DNA of 64,000 nt from RPQJ01 sp963793675 (GTDB lineage Bacteria; Pseudomonadota; Gammaproteobacteria; Steroidobacterales; Steroidobacteraceae): the NCBI GenBank assembly GCA_963793675.1, contig CAWCBA010000002.1, positions 744,001-808,000 on the forward strand. The letters run 5' to 3'. Under the pieces are notes generated by a model, which did not search any database, was not told the origin of the DNA, and saw only the letters and a program-made list of their open reading frames with translations. This document shows positions 57,724-64,000 of this stretch, one piece after another (the stretch's first letter is position 1; each line of letters begins with the position of its first letter). The position numbers were made by a program, and so were the translations under genes.

Positions 57724-58719
57724 ATGAACCGCGGGTGCCGCCAGATGCTGGAAAATCAAGCAAATCAGCTGCCAGCGCGCGCGCTCCTGCGCCCCGACGG
57801 CCTGTACCTTGCGCTGCGCGCAATCGCGCCCGCGGAACTCCGCGACGCTTTCATGCAGGAGACCATCGCGCGGGTTCCGGCAGCGGAATCGTTCGTCCAC
57901 ATCGCACGGGAAGACGTCGGCAAGGCAGCCCCCGGTACCGCGCCAGCCGGACTCATATTTCACGTCGCGCGTTGCGGCTCGACCTTGATTTCACAGCTGC
58001 TCCGGACACACGACAAACTGGTGGTTTATGCGGAGCCCTTGCCGTTCAATGAAATCCTGTTGCCACCCCACCAGTGGCCGCGTCACGAACTGGTCGCCGC
58101 CCTGCGGTCCCTCGGCGACGCTTTCGCCCGCCACGCATGCAGGCCCTATGTCCTGAAATTCAGCAGCTGGAATACGCTGTTCTGCGACGTCCTGGCAGAG
58201 GCCTTTCCAGCTTCGCCCTGGGTCTTCAGCCTGCGCGATCCGGTCGAAGTCGGCGTGTCGCTGCTGCGACAGCCTGCTGGCTGGATGCGAGCCACCGAGG
58301 CGTCATCCGGCGAGCTCGGCAGGTACGTCGATCCGGAAGGCGCAGCACGGTCGCCGGAAGAATTTGTCGCGCGACTCTATGGAGCGTTTTGCGCGGCCGT
58401 GGGTCGTCTCGATGCCGGACGCGGCCGGCTCGTGCGCTACGAGACGCTTCCCGCAGCCGCCTGGGAAATCGTGGCGCCGCATTTTTCGCTGTCCGTCGAT
58501 GGCCGGCAACGCGAGCGCATGGCGCAGGCCGCGCGCATCAATGCGAAAGCGCCGGTCGGCAAGGCGGCGGAGTTTTCGAGCGACGCTGCGACCAAGCAGG
58601 CAGCCGCATCGGCCAGCCTGCGGCAGGCGATCGAAGCATTCGCGCGCCCGCCACTGGAGCGCCTGGAACGGCTGCACGCGCAACGCGGAACCGTGCCGGA
58701 AAGTCACCTGGCAGGCTGA
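57724..58719 (+). CDS. Sulfotransferase-like family protein
   Basis: A 331-residue protein. The phosphosulfate-binding loop is probably FHVARCGSTLISQLLRTH (about 78-95), and a later SLRDPVEVGVSLLRQ is the typical 3'-phosphate region. Longer than the 205-residue protein at 43229 and from a different subgroup. It shares a 38-bp divergent spacer with the cupin/JmjC gene; such pairs appear in clusters for modifying peptides or receptors, but the target is not evident. Confidence 0.75.
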   Translation: MNRGCRQMLENQANQLPARALLRPDGLYLALRAIAPAELRDAFMQETIARVPAAESFVHIAREDVGKAAPGTAPAGLIFHVARCGSTLISQLLRTHDKLVVYAEPLPFNEILLPPHQWPRHELVAALRSLGDAFARHACRPYVLKFSSWNTLFCDVLAEAFPASPWVFSLRDPVEVGVSLLRQPAGWMRATEASSGELGRYVDPEGAARSPEEFVARLYGAFCAAVGRLDAGRGRLVRYETLPAAAWEIVAPHFSLSVDGRQRERMAQAARINAKAPVGKAAEFSSDAATKQAAASASLRQAIEAFARPPLERLERLHAQRGTVPESHLAG

Positions 58720-58854
58720 GCGCGCGCCCAGGTCAGGAGCAGCCAGCGGCCGCCTTCCTTGAACGGCAACGTTGCCGGTGATGTTCGCCGAGGTCGGAAA
58801 CAGCTCCAGTTCGAGCGTCGAACCGCTTTCGACGAGGTGAGGCATACTCGCGGC

Positions 58855-59277
58855 ATGCAACTGGCCTGGCTCTCGCTCGCCATCGTCGCCACGGTCGCCT
58901 ACCACGTCATCCTCAAGCTGACGCCGGCTGGCGCGAACCCGTTGTTGTCGCTGATGGTGACGTACGGTGCCGTCACCTTGCTGTTCGCTGCGGTGCTCGC
59001 ATTCGCTCCCGGCGAGTTCGCCTGGCGCGAGGAAGCCCGTCACCTGAACTGGACGGCGATCGCACTGGCGCTGGCGATCATCGGGCTCGACCTTGGCTTC
59101 ATCCTGCTCTACCGGACTGGTTTCGAAGTCAGCCTCGGCGCTCTCGTCACGCAGACCGCTGCCGCGATGCTGCTGGTGGCGATCGGCGTGCTGGTGTTCC
59201 GCGAGAAGCTGGACCTCGCGCACGGCGTCGGCATCGTGCTGTGTCTCGCGGGACTGTGGCTGGTCAATCGACGCTGA
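58855..59277 (+). CDS. Small EamA-like (DMT) membrane protein
   Basis: A 140-residue protein with four predicted helices (LAWLSLAIVATVAYHVIL, LLSLMVTYGAVTLLFAAVLA, ALALAIIGLDLGFILLY, AAAMLLVAIGVLVF), equal to one EamA half as in SMR-like transporters that dimerise. I start at ATG 58855 just before the first helix. Substrate unknown. Confidence 0.7.
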   Translation: MQLAWLSLAIVATVAYHVILKLTPAGANPLLSLMVTYGAVTLLFAAVLAFAPGEFAWREEARHLNWTAIALALAIIGLDLGFILLYRTGFEVSLGALVTQTAAAMLLVAIGVLVFREKLDLAHGVGIVLCLAGLWLVNRR

Positions 59278-59310
59278 GTCGGGTACTCGCTCGCGCCACC
59301 GACTGATCGA

Positions 59311-59526
59311 TCAGCGTTCGCTCGCTCGGCGCTCGAGCGTCGCCCGCTCCACGGCGTGCTCCTGCCGGATGCGCCGCACCGTCCACCAGACCAGCGCGCC
59401 GACCACCGTGAGCATCGCCACCATCAGCAGCGCCATCTTCGGACCCGCCAGCCGCCAGGCCTCGCGCAGACCGAAGACCACGCCAATCGGCGTCGAGACC
59501 AGCAGGATCGGGCGGGCGATGCGCAA
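59311..59526 (-). CDS. Small membrane protein of unknown function
   Basis: A 71-residue protein with a hydrophobic N-terminus (ARPILLVSTPIGVVFGL), a clear membrane helix (MALLMVAMLTVVGALVWW) and a basic helical tail ending in ERRASER. It lies 10 bp after a minus-strand hypothetical gene, likely one transcript. Unrecognised family. Confidence 0.6.
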   Translation of the reverse strand: MRIARPILLVSTPIGVVFGLREAWRLAGPKMALLMVAMLTVVGALVWWTVRRIRQEHAVERATLERRASER

Positions 59527-59536
59527 GCGCTGGCCG

Positions 59537-59806
59537 CTACTTGTCCGTCTTTACCCAGCCCGACGCGGGCATGGCATCGAAGAACATCTGGATCCGGTGC
59601 AGCAGCTGGTTGCGGTCGGCCCAGGCGACCTGTTCGTCGAGCCGCTCCATGCGGTCCGCCTCCGTGGGCTCGGACTCCAGCCCATGCACCAGCGGCGCCG
59701 GCGGCGGGGTCTTGCCGCGCTTCTCGGCCTCTTCCAGCAGCATCAGGTGCAGCCGCTCCCAGTAGGGGAGCGTGGGATAGGCGCGACCGCGAAGCCGGTG
59801 GTGCAC
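59537..59806 (-). CDS. Hypothetical helical protein
   Basis: An 89-residue soluble protein (YPTLPYWERLHLMLLEEAEK, MERLDEQVAWADRNQLLHRI, MFFDAMPASGWVKTDK) with many Glu, Leu and Trp residues, transcribed before the 71-residue membrane protein. No domain recognised. Divergent from the MAPEG gene at 59971. Confidence 0.55.
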   Translation of the reverse strand: MHHRLRGRAYPTLPYWERLHLMLLEEAEKRGKTPPPAPLVHGLESEPTEADRMERLDEQVAWADRNQLLHRIQMFFDAMPASGWVKTDK

Positions 59807-59970
59807 GAGCAGCCGGCGTCCGGCGACTGGTGGATCTGTATGAAGGCATGGGACTTTTCCTGTTGCGCAAGACTAGCGGCTCGGCGGCCAACTTCACAGT
59901 CGGAACGATTCCCCCTCCGCGGGCGTCCGGTATGCTCTGGTCGGGGCAACCCCAAGGGAGCGGAACAAGT

Positions 59971-60345
59971 ATGACGATAGCCTTCTGGTGCGTGCTGGTG
60001 GCGGGCTTCCTGCCGTACTTCGGCACGCTGACCGCCAAGATCGGCGGCGACAGTTTCGACAACAGCAACCCGCGTGACTGGCTCAACGCGCAGTCGGGCT
60101 TCCGCAAGCGGGCGAACGCGGCGCAGCACAACAGCTTCGAGGCGTTTCCGTTCTTCGCGGCCGCGGTCATCATTGCCCACGTTGCCGGCGCGCCGCAGGG
60201 CCGCATCGACCTGTTCGCGGTCGTGTTCATCCTGGCACGACTCTTCTACATCGCGTTCTACGTCGCCGACATGGCGACGTTGCGTTCGCTCGCATGGTTC
60301 GTGGGCATCGGCAGCGTGGTCGCGCTCTTTCTCGCGGTGGCCTGA
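59971..60345 (+). CDS. MAPEG-family membrane protein
   Basis: A 124-residue four-helix protein of the MAPEG family: FRKRANAAQHNSFEAFPFF is the conserved loop/helix-2 region, and ARLFYIAFYVADMATLRSLA lies near the C-terminus. Related to eukaryotic microsomal glutathione transferases; bacterial members mostly have unknown activity. GGGAGCGG precedes the ATG. Convergent with rarD, 5 bp apart. Confidence 0.85.
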   Translation: MTIAFWCVLVAGFLPYFGTLTAKIGGDSFDNSNPRDWLNAQSGFRKRANAAQHNSFEAFPFFAAAVIIAHVAGAPQGRIDLFAVVFILARLFYIAFYVADMATLRSLAWFVGIGSVVALFLAVA

Positions 60346-60350
60346 ACCGG

Positions 60351-61283
60351 TCAGCGCCCCCAGTAGGGCATCTGCTTGCGGCTGCGCCAGAGGCCGTCGC
60401 CCGCATAGACGACCAGCGCAGTCCAGATGAACAGGAAACCCACGCCGCGCTGCAGGGTGAAGGCCTCGTGGAAGACCCACACGCCGAGCAGGAACTGCAG
60501 CGTCGGGCCGATGTACTGCACCAGTCCCACCGTGGACAACGGTATCAGTCGTGCACCGTAGGCGAACAGCGCCAACGGCAGCGCGGTGACCAATCCGCTG
60601 CCGAGCAGCAGCGCATTGATGTGCGGGGCCGCGTGACCGAACGCACCCGTGCCCTGCATCTCCATCCACAGCAGGAAGGTCAAGGCGAACGGTGCGAGCA
60701 ACAGCGTTTCCGTGGCCAGTCCGGGCACGGCGTCGACCTTCACCACCTTCCGGATCAGGCCATACCCGCCAAAACTGGCCGCGAGCACCAGCGCAATCCA
60801 CGGCGGACGGCCTGCGACGACGGCGAGGTAAAGCACGCCCACCGCGGCCAGGCCGACTGCAATCTTCTGCGCCATGTTGAGCCGCTCGCCGAGCACGAGC
60901 ACACCCAGCACCACGTTGAGCAACGGGTTGATGAAGTAGCCGAGGCTGGCGTCGATCACGTGGCCGTGGGCGATCGACCAGACGTAGAGCAGCCAGTTGA
61001 TGCTGATCAGCACCGCCGTGACCATCAGCCGATAGCGTGTGCCGGGATTCGCGAGCGCGGTGCGCACGGTGCCGACATTGCCGCGCCAGGCGAGCCAGGC
61101 GAACACCAGCAGGCAACTCCAGACGATCCGGTGCGCCATGATCTCGAGCGCGGGCAGAGCGTGCAGCGGCTTCATGTAGAGCGGCAGGACGCCCCAGATC
61201 GTGAAGGCGCCGATGGCGGCCGCAAGACCGGCGCCCGCGTGCGGCGAGACGGGTGCGGCAGGCGCTGGGTTCTGGCCGGTCAT
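60351..61283 (-). CDS. rarD: EamA transporter RarD
   Basis: A 310-residue ten-helix protein matching RarD: FTIWGVLPLYMKPL, MAHRIVWSCLLV, SINWLLYVWSIAHGHVIDAS, SLGYFINPLLNVVLGVLVLG and VQYIGPTLQFLLGV are characteristic. The transported compound is unknown. A Pro/Ala-rich N-terminal tail precedes helix 1. Confidence 0.9.
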   Translation of the reverse strand: MTGQNPAPAAPVSPHAGAGLAAAIGAFTIWGVLPLYMKPLHALPALEIMAHRIVWSCLLVFAWLAWRGNVGTVRTALANPGTRYRLMVTAVLISINWLLYVWSIAHGHVIDASLGYFINPLLNVVLGVLVLGERLNMAQKIAVGLAAVGVLYLAVVAGRPPWIALVLAASFGGYGLIRKVVKVDAVPGLATETLLLAPFALTFLLWMEMQGTGAFGHAAPHINALLLGSGLVTALPLALFAYGARLIPLSTVGLVQYIGPTLQFLLGVWVFHEAFTLQRGVGFLFIWTALVVYAGDGLWRSRKQMPYWGR

Positions 61284-61413
61284 GGGGCGCGCATTGTGGC
61301 AAATCCCGGCGTCGGCGGCCCGAGAATCGCTGTGGCCGATCGAGGTCTCCCGCAGCGCGGAGGTATACGATAGGCAGGGTCATTGGGCTGAACCGACAGC
61401 GAGGTCTGCGGCC

Positions 61414-61819
61414 ATGGACTTCGACAAACACTGCGCAGCGGTTCAGGCAGCGCCGTTCATCGCGCACCTCGGCATCGAACTCGAGAACCTCGGCCCGGAT
61501 TCTGCGAGGCGGTCTCGCCATTCAGCCATGGCACCTGCAGCAGACGAAGTGGTCCACGCCGGGGTGATCGCAACGCTGGCGGATCATGCGCGGCGCCGCA
61601 GCGTCCACGGACCTGCAGGCGGGCGAGTTCGTCGTCACCGCCGAGTACAAGATCAACCTATTGCGAGGCGCTCGCGGCGAGAAGCTGCGCTGCCGCGCCG
61701 AAGTGCTGAAGCCGGGCGGCGCCTCACAGTGGTTGAAGCGCAGGTCTGGTCGGAGGCCGGGGCCGTCGGAACTCGTCGCCAAGCTGAACGCGACCATGGC
61801 GGTGGTGACGCAGCGCTGA
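61414..61819 (+). pseudogene. PaaI-type hotdog thioesterase, several frameshifts
   Basis: The pieces MDFDKHCAAVQAAPFIAHLG, IQPWHLQQ, DEVVHAGVIATLADHA (hotdog catalytic region), AAASTDLQAGEFVVTAEYKI, LTVVEAQVWSEAG and ELVAKLNATMAVVTQR follow the PaaI domain in the right order but in three alternating frames. At least four indels between about 61505 and 61770 are needed for 400 bp. Probably acted on acyl-CoA substrates. Upstream of the YgbA-like gene. Confidence 0.75.
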
Positions 61820-61836
61820 ATCGCGCTGCTGCCGCC

Positions 61837-62208
61837 ATGGATCCCCGTCTCGAAAGCGGTCGTCTGCAGCGCGAGTGGCGCACGATGCAGGTCATGGTGG
61901 GTATCTATTGCCGCGGGCACGAGCACGCGGTCACGGACGGACTGTGCGCGGACTGCGAGGGTTTCCTCGATTACGCAGAGCGCCGGCTGGAGAAGTGTCC
62001 GTACGGGCCGGAAAAGCCGACCTGCGCGAAGTGTCCGATCCACTGCTACAAGCCGCAGCCACGGGATTTTGCACGCGAGGTCATGCGCTACGCGGGGCCG
62101 CGCATGCTGCTGCGGCATCCGTGGCTGACGTTGACGCACTTCATGGACAAGGCGCGTCGGGTCGAGCACCCGATGGCGGCGCGTCGCAGCCGGCGCGATC
62201 GGGACTGA
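61837..62208 (+). CDS. YgbA-like nitrous-oxide-stimulated promoter family protein
   Basis: A 123-residue protein with a conserved Cys/His pattern: IYCRGHEH, LCADCEGFLDYAERRLEKCP and CAKCPIHCYKPQPRDFAREVM, the typical signature of the YgbA_NO family (PF11756). E. coli YgbA is implicated in recovery from nitric oxide stress. Metal or cluster binding by the cysteines is plausible. Confidence 0.87.
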   Translation: MDPRLESGRLQREWRTMQVMVGIYCRGHEHAVTDGLCADCEGFLDYAERRLEKCPYGPEKPTCAKCPIHCYKPQPRDFAREVMRYAGPRMLLRHPWLTLTHFMDKARRVEHPMAARRSRRDRD

Positions 62209-62287
62209 AAACAGCCCTCAGGTGTCGCGGCAGGCGGCCATCAGGAATCAGAGCCGGTCGTCCCCGAGGAATCCGTTCAGCGGGCGC

Positions 62288-62971
62288 CTACTGCGCGTCG
62301 AACCCCTTCATCCAGACAAATTCTTCAAGCGCGGCGCGTTCGGTGCGCAGCGTGTTGACGGGGTGCGACAAGTCCGCGTAGCCGAGTGCCATGCCTGAGA
62401 ACAGCATGAGGTTCGCCGGCACGTCGAGGTGTTTCCGTACGGTGACCGACACCAGCGACCAGATCTCCTGGGCGCAGGTGTGCAAGCCGTGCTCGCGCGC
62501 GAGCAGCATCACCGTCTGCATGTACATGCCGACGTCCGACCACTGCGGCGGGCCGAGGCTGCGGTCGAGGTAGAAGAACAGTCCGACCGGGGCACCGAAG
62601 AAATCGTAATTGCGCGCGAGCTGCAGCAGCCGCGCCATCTTGTCTTCGCGCGGGATGCCGACCGTTGCGTAGAGGTCCTCACCGGCCTTGAAGCGGCGCG
62701 TGCGATAGGGCTCGCCGAGGCCAGGCGGGTAGATGTCGTATTCCTGCGTGCCGTCGCCGCGCGGATTCGCCATGACCTTTTCGCGCACCAGCGCCTTCAA
62801 CTCGGCGAGCGGCTCGCCGGTGAGCGCATACACCCACCACGGCTGCAGGTTGCCACCGGACGGCGTGCGCCGGGCCGCGTCCAGGATTGAGCGCAGCGTG
62901 TCACCGGGGACCGGGGTGTCGAGAAACGCGCGGCAGCTCATGCGGCTCGCTACGGCTTCGCTCACGTTCAC
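62288..62971 (-). CDS. Nitroreductase-family FMN oxidoreductase
   Basis: A 227-residue nitroreductase: ASRMSCRAFLDTPVP with the Arg that binds FMN phosphate, ARRTPSGGNLQPWWVYALTG, then SDVGMYMQTVMLLAREHGLH and ALGYADLSHPVN. Uses NAD(P)H to reduce nitro or quinone-like compounds. Divergent from apt; the spacer of about 110 bp contains both promoters. Confidence 0.88.
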   Translation of the reverse strand: MNVSEAVASRMSCRAFLDTPVPGDTLRSILDAARRTPSGGNLQPWWVYALTGEPLAELKALVREKVMANPRGDGTQEYDIYPPGLGEPYRTRRFKAGEDLYATVGIPREDKMARLLQLARNYDFFGAPVGLFFYLDRSLGPPQWSDVGMYMQTVMLLAREHGLHTCAQEIWSLVSVTVRKHLDVPANLMLFSGMALGYADLSHPVNTLRTERAALEEFVWMKGFDAQ

Positions 62972-63084
62972 TGGCGTTCCTCCTGACGGCGGGCAATTTT
63001 GCCAGAAGCGGCAGGCCGTGGTCTGACCGTGTCGCAGCGGCGGCCGTTTTTCGCTACGCTGCGCGCGCGTTGGCCGAGGTGTGC

Positions 63085-63591
63085 ATGCAGGACCTGAAGC
63101 AGTTCGTCGTCGACATCCCCGATTTCCCCAAGCCGGGCATCCTGTTCCGCGACATCAGTCCGTTGCTGCGCCGGCATTTCGGGGCCACGATCGAGTCGAT
63201 CGAGCGCCTGTTCACCGAGCCGGAGTGGGACGCCGTCGACGCCGTCGCGGGCATCGAGTCGCGCGGGTTCATCCTCGCGTCGGCGCTGGCCGAGCGCCGC
63301 GGCAAGGGTTTCGTGCCCATCCGCAAGAAAGGCAAGCTGCCGCCCCCCGTCGTCGACATCGCCTACGACCTCGAGTACGGCACGGGCGTGCTCGAGATGC
63401 AGGCCGGGCAGGGCCGTTTGCTGCTGATTGACGACGTGCTCGCCACGGGCGGCACGCTCAGCGCATCCACGGCGCTCAGCCGGCAGGCGGGGTACGTCGT
63501 GCACGGCATCGGCGTGCTGATCGACATCGGCATCGCGCCCGGTTTCCGTTGCGAGGACCACGTGCCCCGCATCGTCCTGCAGTACGGCTGA
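63085..63591 (+). CDS. apt: Adenine phosphoribosyltransferase
   Basis: A 168-residue purine-salvage enzyme. IPDFPKPGILFRDISPLL opens the protein, and the PRPP-binding motif LLLIDDVLATGGTLSA and IESRGFILASALA are diagnostic. It forms AMP from adenine and PRPP. ATG 63085 is preferred over the long upstream frame. Confidence 0.96.
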   Translation: MQDLKQFVVDIPDFPKPGILFRDISPLLRRHFGATIESIERLFTEPEWDAVDAVAGIESRGFILASALAERRGKGFVPIRKKGKLPPPVVDIAYDLEYGTGVLEMQAGQGRLLLIDDVLATGGTLSASTALSRQAGYVVHGIGVLIDIGIAPGFRCEDHVPRIVLQYG

Positions 63592-63600
63592 GGCTGCCAC

Positions 63601-64000
63601 GTGAGCGAGCCCGGCACGCTGCAGGCACCCCGCCGCGCTGCGCTCACCTTCATTTTCGTCACCGTCGTGCTCGACATGCTGGCGCTCGGCATGGTGGTGC
63701 CGGTGCTGCCGCACCTGATCGAGGATTTCCTCGGTGGCAACACCTCGCGTGCGGCGCTGATGGTCGGGTACTTCAGCACGGTCTGGGCAGTGATGCAGTT
63801 CTTCGCCATGCCGGTGATGGGCGCGTTGTCCGATCGCTTTGGCCGCCGGCCCGTCATCCTGCTGTCAAACTTCGGGCTGGGGTTCGATTACGTGCTGATG
63901 GCGCTCGCGCCGACGCTGTCGTGGCTCTTCGTGGGGAGACTGATCTCCGGCGTGACTGCAGCCAGCATCAGCACGTCGATGGCCTACGTGGCCGACGTCA
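63601..64000 (+). CDS. MFS transporter, TetA-like (partial at window end)
   Basis: From GTG 63601 the 133 visible residues read as the start of a 12-helix drug-efflux MFS protein: TFIFVTVVLDMLALGMVVPV (motif D1-like), GALSDRFGRRPVILLSNFGL (motif A) and RLISGVTAASISTSMAYVAD (motif B), as in TetA-type pumps. The gene continues beyond the window. Starts 9 bp after apt. Confidence 0.87.
   Translation, partial: MSEPGTLQAPRRAALTFIFVTVVLDMLALGMVVPVLPHLIEDFLGGNTSRAALMVGYFSTVWAVMQFFAMPVMGALSDRFGRRPVILLSNFGLGFDYVLMALAPTLSWLFVGRLISGVTAASISTSMAYVADV

Overview
The window is high-GC DNA from a gammaproteobacterium, most likely near the Xanthomonadales/Nevskiales (Steroidobacter-like). This rests on gene order, not on a marker sequence: rhlB divergent from trxA-rho, dsbD-tlpA-aroQ-accB-accC, prmA-dusB-fis-purH-purD, cysQ next to yrfG, plsB, and groES-groEL behind a sigma-32-type promoter. 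Most of it is housekeeping chromosome with small accessory insertions. There is no CRISPR array, rRNA or tRNA that I could recognise.

Layout. 0.1-6.5 kb: a GDT1-type cation transporter, arginine decarboxylase, a mercaptopyruvate sulfurtransferase, a GST, homospermidine synthase and a GFA-family protein; arginine decarboxylase and homospermidine synthase suggest homospermidine-based polyamine metabolism. 6.4-9.7 kb: greB, small genes, and a TPR-protein gene cut off by an IS3-family remnant. 9.7-17.3 kb: a methyltransferase, a frame-broken M13 peptidase, lemA with two TPM-domain genes, an L,D-transpeptidase and a Rieske oxygenase. 17.3-22.7 kb: a lone phage-type tail-sheath gene and a frame-broken hydantoinase/oxoprolinase. 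22.8-27.5 kb: an alkyltransferase-like protein, an alpha/beta hydrolase, a lipoprotein, a methyltransferase and plsB. 27.5-36 kb: arfB, mscS-like, ydcH-like, DUF3301, cysQ, yrfG, rhlB, trxA, rho, EamA. 36-52.8 kb: one long minus-strand block running dsbD, tlpA, aroQ, accB, accC, [insertion], prmA, DUF3426, dusB, fis, purH, purD. 52.8-64 kb: groES-groEL, an MFS transporter, a JmjC/cupin protein, a sulfotransferase, membrane proteins, rarD, a frame-broken thioesterase, a YgbA-like protein, a nitroreductase, apt and the start of an MFS efflux pump.

The most unusual signal is a family of three exactly 74-bp hairpins (36045, 42985, 47271). They share an identical 18-nt loop, and their stem middles differ in sequence while staying paired. 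Two of them, in opposite orientation, lie just inside the accC and prmA edges of a 4.4-kb sulfotransferase/sulfatase insertion that splits the expected accC-prmA neighbourhood. A second repeat family (9-bp AGGAAGGAC units with an inverted arm) lies at 2.7 and 23.9 kb.

The window also carries many frameshifts in conserved genes: the 9.7-kb methyltransferase, M13 peptidase, tail sheath, hydantoinase, purH, the DUF3426 gene, sulfatase and thioesterase. In addition, groEL runs without a stop into the antisense of a truncated MFS gene near 55.1 kb. Because purH and groEL are affected, sequencing or assembly error is at least as likely as real gene decay.
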